DNA from: Cocos nucifera
Taxonomy: Eukaryota; Streptophyta; Magnoliopsida; Arecales; Arecaceae
Reading direction: 5' to 3'
Length of the DNA stretch: 64,000 bases
Assembly (NCBI GenBank): GCA_006176705.1
Contig: QRFJ01001933.1
Coordinates: 124,001-188,000, forward strand
The position numbers and the translations under genes were made by a program. Every line of letters begins with the position of its first letter. Within the stretch, counting starts at the first letter, position 1. The notes beneath the pieces were generated by a model that was not told the origin of the DNA, did no database searches, and saw only the letters and a list, made by a program, of their open reading frames with translations. Of this stretch, positions 23,083 through 33,880 are shown piece by piece.

Positions 23083-25363
23083 TGAAGGAAAAAATATAGT
23101 TTTTTGGATCAGGTTCGTTTAGATCTGATTGGATTAAGAGAAATATTTCAAAAATTTTTCTCTTAAATCTAGATCAGATTTAAGACTTTTTAAATTTGAT
23201 ATTATTGATCTAATAAATAAAAATAAAGGATAAATTAAATCTAAATTAATTTTACCTTGTAGCAGGTAATCAGATTATCCTGTGATGATCCTGATGTCTT
23301 CCTGAGGTTTTGGATCTAGCCACGCAAATGTCTGGCCTCTACCGATATCTACTTGGTTGGATCTGAAGATCTTTTTCTTTTCTATTTATTCAAATATCAG
23401 ATCTAGATTTGATTTGAAAGATCTTCAAAACTTCTTTTGAAGATCTAGTGTCGTCTCTCGCAGCAATACTGCCTTCTTTATTTCTCATCGCCTTTCTCTT
23501 GCTTGGATCGCACCAAACTGAAGCCCAAAAATTCTTAGGCGTGGAGAGAAGAGAGAGGACCTAAAGATGGCATGGAGGAGGGAGAGGAGTAGTCTTGTGG
23601 CATGGGCAATGGTCAAGGGATCTAAATCCTAGGCGTAGATAGGGTTTATACAGACCCTGCTGTGCCATGCAGTGCCACATCATCTCGACCAATCACAGCC
23701 TTTTATGCAATCAGGTCTAAATCTGATTGATGGGATGATATCATCTGATCCAATCAGATGAGAGCCCCTCTAAATCATCCTTAGATGGTGCCAAGACTGG
23801 TCAAACAAGTTTCTTTGGTGCCACCCACTTTGATTCCATGAAGCAACTGGAGTCCCATATAGATGGGACTCCAGACGCCATATCCATATGCACATGCCTC
23901 CCTAGGTGTGCACCCTTTATTCTTCTACTTTTTAGTTGGTTGACTGATCCAAAAAATTTCTCTTATGGATGTATGACACATTGGCAGATGTCTAAGTGTC
24001 AAAGGTCAATATTTGACCAAATGTCCAAAACAGGATTTAGCAGATGGCAAAAAATGGCAGGTGTTGTCTCAAATTTATCTCATAAATTAAGACAATCCTT
24101 TTCTAACTTGGATAAGTTCTAGTCAGACCAAGTGAAGGTACCTGAGTGAGCCCAAACATATTTGGCTCAGTCGAAATAACTTTTAACGATAATTAAAGAA
24201 GAACATTAGGCTCAATCGTGTGCTAGCATGATTTTCTTGAACCTAATTAAATCTAATTTAAATCAATTGAATTGGGTTAGTTCAATTGATGATATCCATA
24301 TCTAAATCCTTATTTGTGTGACCCAGTTAGGTTCAGTTCCATATGGTAATGAGATATATCATGATCTCTATCAACGGCATCATCGAAACACCTTTCGATG
24401 GATCAGAACTTTTCTGATTCAAACAATTAGTATGATTGATCATCTAAATTATTCTAATTGCTCTCAAAATCCACCAGTGACACCTAGCAGCATATGGTGG
24501 CAATCCATTAGAACTAAAAAAGAACCACTTGGTGTAGTTATCTGTGTGATTAAATTCCTCTATCTTGAGCCCCGATTGGATTAGGGTTAAGGTAATCTCG
24601 TCAAACCCTAATATCCATCATATGATTAATCATTCAATTCAAGTCCAATATGAAAATCTTAATAGAAACTCTTTCCATTATTTCACTCTACCATGGCCAT
24701 GGGCTTATGGACTTGATTCTCATGATCATCATAGGGCTACTCCTCATCTACCAAGGTAGATAGATTTTCTTTTGGTGCAATCCAATTCCTACAATGAACA
24801 TGCTATAGCCAACATACATCTCAGGGTTCTGAATGGCTAGGAGATCGAGTCATAGTGTAGTCAAACTATAACACCCTTAAAGTAAACTATCGATGCACCT
24901 CAGGTCAAAGAACTAGATACACAACTACAGCTTCGAGCTAGTCATTGACGAGAAGGTAGACTTCCTAATGACTGCTCGAGCTGGTTACGCTCAGTGCCCT
25001 CGTTGTCTAACGAGTATCTATACTCTCGCTTTGGTGTCTTCTATACCATAGACTCAAGACTCATCTACTATAAAGAAGTGATTGTACATCAACATTTCGG
25101 ATCAATCACCATCCTCATGATGATCCTACGGTCAGGAGCATTTTACGAGTTAATAATGAAAATTCGTGTCTTAAATTTTTAACTATTGAAAATATGAACT
25201 ATCATTATCATTAACTCAAGGGATGTATCACAGACACTTTCAAATACACACTATGATAGAAAATAATCAATTTTATTATTTATAGTCAAAATTATAATTT
25301 TGCCCTTAGAAGTGTATAATAAGTGTCAGCCAATTCTGGCTTCTAGGGCACTCATATCTAACA
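23083..25363 (-). repeat. 5' LTR of P2
   Basis: This is the second P2 LTR, 2281 bp, bounded by the primer site on one side and the AGGGG target copy on the other. A TATA-like TATAAACC is visible on the - strand near 23650. Confidence 0.92.
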
Positions 25364-25368
25364 AGGGG
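25364..25368 (+). repeat. Target site copy right of P2 (AGGGG)
   Basis: Exact repeat of 14979-14983. The element A reading frame continues with the next base. Confidence 0.93.
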
Positions 25369-26172
25369 ATCTTCATCAATCAAATGAAGTATATAAGGAA
25401 AATCATGAAGAAGTTTGGAATGGAGAACTCATAACCAATTGGCACACCAATGAGCCCCTCTTGCAAACTTGATAAAGATGAAAAGGATAAAAAAATTGAT
25501 ACTCAATTGTATAGAGGTATGATAGGATCATTGCTCTATTTTACTGCAAGTAGACCTGACATTATGTTCAGTGTGTATATGTATGCTAGATATCAATCTA
25601 ATCCTAGAGAATCTCATGCCCTAGCTATTAAAAGAATATTTAAATATTTATCTGGAATACTTAATGCTGGACTTTGGTATGATAAATTATCACCTTTAGA
25701 ATTAATTGGATATATTGATTTTGATTTTGCTGGATGCAAATTAGATAGAAAAAGCACTAGTGGCACTTGTCAATTTTTAGGAGTTAATCTAATTTCATGG
25801 TTTCGCAAGAAACAGCACTCAATAGCATTATCTACAGCTGAAGCTGAGTATGTTGCTGTCGGAAGCTGTTATGCTCAAATATTATGGATATAACAACAAC
25901 TTGAAGACTTTGGTATAAAACTTAATAAAATTTCAATAAGATGTGACAACACTAGTGCAATTAATCTAACTAAAAATCCAATTCAACACTCTAGATCCAA
26001 ACATATTGAAATAAGACACAATTTCATTAGAGATCATATGCAAAATGATGATGTGATGCTTGAGTTTGTTAGTATAGATAAATAATTAGCTTATATCTTT
26101 ACTAAACCCCTTAATGAAGAGAGATTTAGCATAATTAGGAGAGAACTAGGAATGTGTTATCACTCAAATTAA
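25369..26172 (+). pseudogene. pol: RT C-terminus and RNase H of element A pol
   Basis: The sequence picks up exactly where 14983 left off (IFINQMKYIRKIMKKFGM), then TPMSPSCKLDKDE and LYRGMIGSLLYFTASRPDI of the RT end. RNase H has its acidic residues in YIDFDFAG, AEAEYVAVG and CDNTSAI, and the SKHIEIRHNFIRD box. Stops occur at about 25432, 25891 and in the segment DK.LAYIFTKPL; the natural end is TAA at 26170-26172. RNase H removes the RNA strand during reverse transcription. Confidence 0.9.
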
Positions 26173-26605
26173 GACCAAAACTAAACTCTCATCATCCAAT
26201 AGCTCTCACATGAATTAGATGTCTTATAATGCTCTCTAAGGATCCTATCTAGTGAATTTGGTCATTGATTTAAAATCATGTCCCCTCTCCTAAATTTCAT
26301 AAAAATCTTACATATTATAAGCATATTGATTTATCAGATGCAATCCTCAACTACTTCTCCATCAGATGTACCTATTTTATCTTTATGAAAAATCAAAATT
26401 CCACAAAACTTAACCAGGGGTCGACTCATGATCGACTCATGGTCTGAAACTAGGTTTCTAAACCGGAGCCCTCTCCTCCTCGTCTCATCTTACCCAACCA
26501 TTGTTCAATTCTAGACTATTTCTAAAGCAGTGAGAAACCCTCCATTGCAACCTCCACCTGTCCTCTTTCCATTTTTTCCTTGGATTCATCCTCCACCCAT
26601 GCGGA
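26173..26605 (+). other. Spacer between pol and env-like frame of element A
   Basis: No frame of note. It holds a paired motif GTCGACTCATGATCGACTCATGG (in part, near 26417-26440) that recurs in the element's own LTR around 29230-29270. Confidence 0.5.
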
Positions 26606-28085
26606 ATGAGGCATGGGAGAAAAATCCAAGTTGCCCGAAGAAGATTAAATCCTATGGAGGAGCATGAATCTTCAAGCGATGGTGATTCCAACTATAATGA
26701 AGGTAACACCATCCCTCAATCACCAGTTCCTCCTTCCTGTCTACTGGACCGTCAAGTAACAACCAAGAGAAATATGGATTTTTGGTTGTTTGATCGGGAG
26801 GGATTAAAAATTAGCACTTGGATCCGGTCCCACTAGTGGGAGCATTTCTTCTCCCTCAATCAACCCACCTACCCTCGTTTAGTCCGAGAGTTTTATAGAT
26901 GCATGACTAGGGGTAAGGATGATCTAAAAAGCATAGTAAAGGGAGTCACTTTCCGCCTCACACCTAAGAGACTTGGACAAATTTGGGGTCTGCCCACTGA
27001 GGGAGTTGCACCACAACGACCATTTGATAGGGATTTTGCCCTTAGATTGATCACTGGATTGGAAAGTATTGAAGAAATCACCAAGCTAGAAACTAATAGT
27101 CTGTCCATTAAAAAGAGAGTTCTCAGTCACATTATTGCTTGGATTGTTTTTTCCAAGATCGGTAGATTTGATCTAGTTCCTAATAGAGTTATTGGGATTA
27201 TGGACTATATTGTTCGAGGTGTGTAGCTCAACCTTCCTTTATTGATCTTTAGATGGATGAGGGATGGAGTAAGAAGGGCCAGAGCATGTCTCCCTTATGG
27301 TATGGCACTGACCTCAGTCTTTAGGGAGGTTGGGATTGAATTTGAGGGAGAGCCTTCCTTGCATCTAAGACATATAGGCACATATGGAGAGAAAACATAC
27401 ACTAGAATGGGGTATCAGAAGCTGAATGATAGATGGGTCAAGAGAGCTTCAGGACAGGAGCATCTACAGGCCAAAGATGGAGCCAGACCTAGTCAGACTG
27501 TAGATATTCCTCCAGCATAATCTCCAATCGAGCCAACCACAGACCCATTCACCACTCCCCTAGGTTCGTTTGCTAGTACTCATCCTCCTCCAGATCAAAC
27601 TATTGATGATCAGGCCATTCGGATCACCCATACTATTTTAGATGGACTGAGATCTCAAATAGAGGGGATACAGATCGAGATAGCTAGGCTGGCATCTGAT
27701 GCAGCTTATAGGGCAGAGAGAGAGAGATCTAGCATGTCCTCTAATATATATGATCCCATCACTATTAGCATCCATGGGATAGTTGGTGGATATTCTGAGG
27801 ATTCATGCTCCACCAGGATCGGCAGCAGCAGCAGCAGCAGAGGCAGCGGCTGAGGCAGCAGCATCTACTGCAGCTGCTGATATAGTTGAGGCAGATTTAG
27901 ATATTTTTTTTATTCCACCCCCAATTTCTGAGCCTCCTCCCAGTGCACCTGATCAACCTCCTGCCATTCAGCCTCCTCCTAGACCCTTTAGGACATATTC
28001 TAGAGTTGGAGGACCATCCACTCGTACCACAAGCAGGAGAGCAACTAGATCCAGCTCCACCACATTGGATGTCCTCTCTGATTGA
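26606..28085 (+). pseudogene. Env-like third reading frame of element A
   Basis: A frame of about 490 codons lies between RNase H and the 3' LTR, the position of the env-like gene of Sireviruses. It starts MRHGRKIQVARRRLNPMEEH; the central part has REFYRCMTRG, LTPKRLGQIWGLP, SHIIAWIVFSK, IFRWMRDGVRRARACLPYG and MALTSVFREVGIEFEGEP, resembling the conserved part of plant retroelement env-like or 'putative plant transposon' proteins. TAG stops at 26834 and 27224 and TAA at 27518 break one frame. Near 27780 the register shifts into an Ala-rich and then Pro-rich tail ending at 28083. I see no signal peptide, hydrophobic anchor or fusion-like segment, so an envelope role is unproven. The family call is from memory of motif style. 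Confidence 0.6.
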
Positions 28086-28953
28086 TCTACTTGGACCTAG
28101 GTCATCTTATTTAGGTCTTAGTATATATCTATATAGTGTGTTAGAATCTAGTCATGGTATTAGGTCTTAGTTATGTTGTCTATATCATCTTATTGTTGAT
28201 GATACCTTATCTTAGGCTTTTGTGTGTGTTGTATGAAAGTACCTTATCTTGATCATGATATGTACTGCTTGGATATCCTTTTGTATGCAATACATACCCC
28301 TATGAACTATGTACTTCTTTGTATATGTATGAATGTTTCCTTTTATATTCTTTTCTTTCAATTCATTTTTTGATGATGACAAAATGGAGGAGAAAAAAAT
28401 AAGTATAAAGAAAGGGAGGAACACAAATAAAAACAACAAGAAAAATGAAAGGGGGAACACATACACAAAGATGAAGGAGAAAAGATAAGCATAAAGAAAA
28501 GAGGAGGAACATAAATAAAAATAATAAGAAAAATGAAACAAAGGCAATAAGTGACTCATATCTTAAAAATTCTAAAAATATGATACATACTGAAAATTTA
28601 GCACAAAATGGTACATTAATGGCACATACAAAAACAACAAGAAAAATAAAACAAAGGCAATAAGTGACTCATATCTTAAAAGTTTTGAAAATATGATACA
28701 TATTGAAAATTTGGCACAAAATGGCACATTAATGGCACAAACCATAAAATTCAAAAATTTCTTAATCGGTGGCACACTTTGCTTTTAACAAATAGAAAGA
28801 GGGAGGATCTTTGAAATTAAAATGGTTAATTAATACAAATGGATGAACTTGCATGAAATCTGAATTTGTATTTGAAATATTGCTCTCTTCACTTTGAATG
28901 TCCTTTTTGAATTTGCAAATGTTATGTATAAGCTCAAAGGTTTTGTCATCATC
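28086..28953 (+). other. 3' non-coding region of element A with repeated purine tracts
   Basis: After TTTTTTGATGATGACAAAATGG (in part, near 28365) come several purine-rich tracts, such as AATGGAGGAGAAAA near 28384, AAAGGGAGGAAC, AAAGGGGGAAC and AAGAGGAGGAAC, recalling the multiple PPT copies described for Sireviruses. A 113-bp tandem pair follows. No gene is present; open frames on the opposite strand are read-through of these tracts. Confidence 0.65.
28527..28746 (+). repeat. 113-bp tandem repeat pair in element A 3' region
   Basis: AAGGCAATAAGTGACTCATA occurs at 28541 and 28654, and the sequence between is repeated with about ten substitutions, including GCACAAAATGG.ACATTAATG. Confidence 0.85.
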
Positions 28954-28967
28954 AAAAAGAGGAAGAT
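28954..28967 (+). other. Polypurine tract of element A
   Basis: AAAAAGAGGAAGAT directly precedes the LTR start TGTTGACCCC; the preceding TTGTCATCATC is the usual Sirevirus context. Confidence 0.85.
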
Positions 28968-30323
28968 TGTTGACCCCAGGTATGATTTTGATGAATAACA
29001 AAATATGAGTCTATTTTGGGTACTAATATTTTAGTTGAAGTATTTAAGACAAAGTTCAAGAAGATAGAAATCCATCTTAATGAAGCTCCATATTTTTGAT
29101 CGAAAGAACCAAGAAAAAAGAGCAAAGGAGATCAAGCCAAATGTATTTCAAAGAGTATTGGGTCAAGAATGAACATAAAAAATTTAGAGTTGAATCCAGC
29201 AAAGTTTTAGCAATTGGCACGGTCAGGAGTCGATCAGGAGTCGACCAGAGGTCGACTCATGAAGGAGTTGACTTATAAAAAGTGGGAGCCGACTCCTGAC
29301 TCAGTAAAGCCGCTAGTCCAGGAACAGAACTTTATATACTTCACCCTACAACTGGAGTCAACTCATGAAATCCAAAAGTCAATTCTAGCACATAGAACTA
29401 GCACGGGATAGAAATATAGAAGATTAGACTTTTCACCCTATAGCTAGAGTCGACTCAAGAATCTAGGGTGTTAACTTTCGAGTTTCTGACAGCCTCAACG
29501 GTTAGTTTTCAGAACAGCCTAGATTCCATTTTTCACCCTCTAAATGGGCTTTTCTGATATTTCAATGGCTATAAATCCATTTTTAGACTTTCCATCTTGG
29601 ATTAGAAGGCTTCTAAAGTCAGATTAAGGCTGGAGAACTCAATATATAAAAAGCAAGGAAGTGAAAAATATCAGCAACTTTTGAAAAATCTATGTGCAAA
29701 TCAAATAGTGACCATTCAAGAGCATTTATTATTGTTCAACCACTCATCCAACTGTGCAATTAAGGCATTCTCAAGAGAAGGAAGGGAGAATTCATTGCTA
29801 AAGCCCTCCAACTACTCATCTTGTGCATTAAAGCTTCAAATCTGCTCTTCAAAGGAGTTTGTTTTTAGTTTTAAATTTTTGCAATTCTGAAATCACTGTA
29901 TTTCAAGATTCAAAGGACTGAAACTTGGGGGATAGGTTCATCCAAGCCTTAAATTAAATTTGTACAAGTATAGGAGTGGCTTGGGGTTAGGTTTTGATTG
30001 GTTAGCCTGTAAAACTAACTGGATTTTGATTGTGAGCCTGGTGAAAATAACCTTGCTGTAATCTTGGAGATTACAGTGGAATTCTCAAGTGGAGTGCTTG
30101 AGGAGTGGATGTAGGTGTTGGGTTTGACACCGAACCATTATAAAAACTTTGTGGCTTTATTTGTGTGATTATTTTGTTTAGTTGCTATTATTTTCTAAAC
30201 ATTTAAATCACTGCATTTCTAGCATATCAATATTTAAGTTCTACTTAAACACTTAGTAATTCGAAAAACTTTTGAAAAACCCAATTCACCCCCCACCCTC
30301 TTGCGTTGTTCTTCTAGGCAACA
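28968..30323 (+). repeat. 3' LTR of element A (1356 bp)
   Basis: The LTR starts TGTTG and ends CAACA, a perfect 5-bp terminal inversion. The last 508 bp match the 5' remnant at 3356-3863. Inside are a cluster of GTCGAC/GACTC motifs (29222-29300), a TATA box and a perfect palindrome GAGTCGACTC at 29447-29456. The base after 30323 starts element E sequence on the other strand. Confidence 0.9.
29274..29281 (+). promoter_or_regulatory. TATA box in element A LTR
   Basis: TATAAAAA immediately follows the cluster of GTCGAC-type motifs, a layout that suggests promoter plus upstream regulatory repeats. Confidence 0.5.
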
Positions 30324-31990
30324 CGGATGGCCTTAATGGTATAGGTACATTGGGCTCCGAATTTGATCTACTCAAATTCGATTCAAGTTCAGCTATAGGT
30401 GTCGGTCTTTCTACCTGTTGAACTTTATTAAGTTCAACCTTAAAGGCAATAGTTTCTTTACCATGGAACTCTTTTTCTAAAAAGATTGCCTTAAGACTGA
30501 TGAACACCTTTTGTTATTTAGCATGGTAGAAATAGTAACCCTTACTTTCTTTGGGATATCCTATAAACACACACTTATCAAGCTGAGGTCCAAGCATATT
30601 TGTATGCCAATGTTTGACATAGGTCGGACAACCCCAAACCCGTATGTGAGAGAGTATAGGCCTATGCCCAGTCCATATCTCATATGGAGTCTTTACGATA
30701 GATTTACTCGGTATATTGTTCAATATATAACATACAGTCTTAAGAGCATAACCCCAAAATGAAATAGGTAGACTAGCAAACCCCATCATGGATTGAACTA
30801 TGTCTAACAAGATTTGCACCATTATGCTGTGGTGTTTCTGAAGGAGTCCACTATAAGAGAATCCCATTCTCTCCTAGATATGTCAAGAGCTGACTGGTAG
30901 ATATTCACCTCCTCGATCTGATCGTAAAGTTTTAATATTCTTTTCATTTGTTTTTCTACTTCACTTTAGAATCTTTTGAATATTTCAAATGAATCTGACT
31001 TATGTTTCATCAGATAGATATATCTGTACTTAGATAGATCATCTATGAAAGTGATGAAGTAGAAATATCCATCTCTAGCACTTGTACTCATAGGTCCACA
31101 TACATCAATATGTACCAGAACTAAGAGCTTAGTGGCTCTTTCATCTTTTTCAGTAAAAGGTGACTTAGTTATTTTTTCAAGAAGATAGGACTCACAGATT
31201 TGAAATAATTCACAATCACTGACTTCGGGGATTCACCCTTGGGTCAAACTATTTATCCTGATCTTGTTAATGTGACCTAGCCTACAGTGCATGGTAGATA
31301 TCAGAGACATTATCTAATTTAGGATATTTTTTAGAAGTGTACATTACACTCATAGACTGTGATAAAATATAAATATTATTTCTTTATTATCCTTGCATTA
31401 TTGTAACATCGTTCATAATGATATTACAATAATCTCTCTTTATAGATAAATAATAACTATTTTTGGCCAAAAGACCAATAGTAATTATATTCATCAGAAA
31501 GAAAGGATAATAATGATATTTATTTAAAGAAATAATATTAGTATTGAGAATAAGTTGAACTATTTCCATATCTAGAACTAGAACAGACATTCCATCTCCA
31601 ACATTAGGAATCGCTCATTACTTTTAAATCTTCTATTAATTTGAAGTCCTTGCAATGTATTATAAATATGGACTGGACTTTCGGTATCCAATATCCAAGT
31701 AGAAATATCATAAATAGAAAAATTATAAGGTATTATCATATAACATCCTTGATCAGCAACTACCTGCTCATCTCTCTCATTTAGCCTGTTATGGTCATCA
31801 AGATACTGAGGATAGTTCCTCTTTCAATGTCCCTGCTCATTATAGCACTCTGTTTGATCTAGGATATTCTTGGATCTTATATTTAATCAGGGCATAGAGG
31901 CCTCAGCACGAACCACTTTGTGCTACCGAACAACATTCAACTTTTGATACTTATTATTGAAATTAGGTCCCAAAAATTTATCACTGTCTA
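30324..31990 (-). pseudogene. pol: Element E: old copia gag end, protease and integrase
   Basis: From right to left on the - strand: a decayed knuckle (CYNEQGH.KRN) near 31830, a protease start in which Asp-Ser-Gly has become DTE (WILDTESPVH) near 31690, the integrase core (HIDVCGPM, FIDDLSKYRYIYLMKHK) near 31020-31130, then SFWGYALKTVCYILNN, TPYEIWTGHRP, WGCPTYVKH and GYPKESKGYYFY at 30514-30750. A linker continues to the border with element A at 30324. The sequence differs from the P family and is more decayed. The rest of its pol must lie beyond the left end of element A, outside the window. Confidence 0.78.
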
Positions 31991-33880
31991 ACAGTGAATG
32001 GAGCAACTATGGTTTGGATTTAATTGCATAAAGGAGAAGCTAAAGCCTAATTAGTAATTAATTTATTAATCCTAAAGATTTAGACTTTAATCAAAAGGTT
32101 CTTTCATTATTTTATTTGAATTGATAGCATCCACCTCCAATTTGAGAAATTATCTTAATTTTTTAGTGGATACTAGAATCTACATAGACTACACACAAGT
32201 CCAACTATGGTTGGTCAACCCATGTATATCTAAGGGTAGATTCTTAATCAATTATTTTTTTAAATAATTTATAGTAATTTATTTTTTTTAGGTATCTTTT
32301 CAGTGGGCTAGGGCCTCCACTGAAACTCTTGATAAGGTCCAACCATTAACATGATTATACTTGGTCTATCTAACTAATTAATGATTAAGTCCAACTATAG
32401 TTGGTCAACCTAACCACCATTTAGAGGGACACGATCAAGAAATCATATTATGAATGATAATTCCATTAGCGGATAAGCACTAAGCCTATAGGCCTCCAAT
32501 GATTATTCAACTGATGGACCTATTATCATCCACTTAATGGAAGGCTATGATCTAGTTATCATCATAACTATTTTATTTTAAGAACCTAATAATTTTAGAA
32601 AATTTAATTAATTTAATTTCAAAAAAAAAAGATCAGATTTACCAGCTTATCTTGATCCTTCCACCAACTTCACCAAGTCAGCTTAAGAAAGATCATTAAT
32701 AGGTTGGTCTAGGAGCACTTAAATCAGTCATACTAATTTACCTAGATGGCATGGGTCAGTTTGAATAGTCAAGTGATCCTATCCAAACATAATTTCAGCA
32801 AGAGGCTAGATAAGTTTGATTGGTGGGAGGGTCCGCCAAAGCTTATCTTAGACACCATCAGAAAGGATCAGGTAAGTGGGTTGCCAATTAAAGACCATCA
32901 ATCTGATTTATCTTAGATATCAACTGATTTAATTAGTCTTGATTAGATCAACCTAATAGTTCGTACTAGACCGCATAGCCAAGAATCAAGTCCATCTTGG
33001 GTCTTGTTAAAGACATGGACTTGACCAACTACAACTATTATAATTGATCTAGAGAATCCTTGACCTAATCTAAGACAACAATTAATTAGATTTAGTCAAT
33101 TCTCAAATTAAGTCCATTATTTAATCTAACCCTAGGTCTAACTAAATTAATGGACCTAATCCCCACTAATCTATTTAACTCAATGCATTATGATTTGTGT
33201 CTTAGGATCTTCAAGTCACAATCCTAGATTCTAATCAAATAACTTCTTAATTTTTAATTAAGTTTTGGACTAAGGGTTGGGGTTCAATTTTTTAAAAATA
33301 ATTTTTATATTTATAAAATATTTTTACAATATGGTTCCACCAACAAAGTTGCATGTTTGATTCATAATCAAAATACAAATAAGATAAGCATGAAACTACT
33401 TTAGATCTAATCTAAACAGGTTTATGTAAATGAAATGATTTCAATTCCAATCAATCATAAATTATCTTAGATCAAATCTAACATATTTATGATGATTAAA
33501 ATTAGATTAAAATATTTTTAGTCAGATCATAAATTTCTTAGATTTAATCTAAAATTTTATGAATAATATTTTAAATCAGCACGTACTAGGACAATCTCTC
33601 CACTATAAGGGATAAACCTTATATTAGGACAACATTATAGTCAGTTCGTGTAATCTAAAACTTTTATTTTTAGATCTAAAATTCTTTTTAAATCTAATAA
33701 ATTATAAATAAAATCAGATTACATCTAATAAATTTATGATAAAAAATAGATCTACACGAACTAGGATAATCTTTTCACTATAAGGGATAAATCTTATAGT
33801 AGGATAACCTTAATTTCAGATTTAATAATCAGATTATAAATAAGATCTAATTTCTGGACTGGACCTTGAATCTTTTTTAA
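31991..33880 (-). other. Probable leader of element E
   Basis: No gene is seen. The region carries phrases paralleling the P-family leader (for example a shared TTATCTTAGACACCA at 32848), and has a pair of related segments with CACTATAAGGGATAAA near 33601 and 33768. The first part of gag appears deleted or too decayed to read. Confidence 0.5.

Larger units (their letters stand above)
14984..25363 (-). mobile_element. P2: full-length long-LTR Ty1-copia element
   Basis: The element is 10380 bp on the - strand with LTRs of 2284 and 2281 bp, a tRNA-Met primer site, gag, protease, integrase, RT, RNase H and PPT in normal order. The exact AGGGG duplication on both sides and the uninterrupted continuation of the element A RT at 25369 prove the insertion. 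The coding region is decayed. The LTRs account for 44 percent of its length, which is unusual for copia elements. Confidence 0.95.
3356..30323 (+). mobile_element. Element A: Sirevirus-type Ty1-copia element, interrupted by D and P2
   Basis: A single + strand element can be followed across two later insertions: 5' LTR remnant, tRNA-Met PBS, gag with coiled coil and zinc knuckles, protease, integrase, RT, RNase H, env-like frame, PPT and 3' LTR. Sirevirus hallmarks seen are the extended gag with a coiled coil, the KKVWVPKG-like motifs before WYLDSGCS, an extra frame between RNase H and the 3' LTR, and the CATCATCAAAAAGAGGAAG border before TGTTGA. Removing D and P2 with one copy of each target duplication leaves about 9.6 kb. 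All coding parts are broken and the LTRs differ by about 13 percent, so it is old. Confidence 0.85.

Noticed and set aside
23838..24122. Conserved short ORFs shared by P-family LTRs (also 15742-15951, 37276-37461) as a real small gene
   Set aside because: Conservation follows from LTR homology; start, stop and frame are not kept consistently between copies.
27825..27890. A GCA-type trinucleotide repeat as a microsatellite of interest
   Set aside because: It is a short impure run that reads as Ala codons within the env-like frame and needs no separate explanation.
28212..28559. A Phe/Ser-rich, membrane-like protein on the - strand
   Set aside because: It is the reverse of the A-rich and AAG-rich purine tracts in the Sirevirus 3' region; the hydrophobic look comes from base composition.
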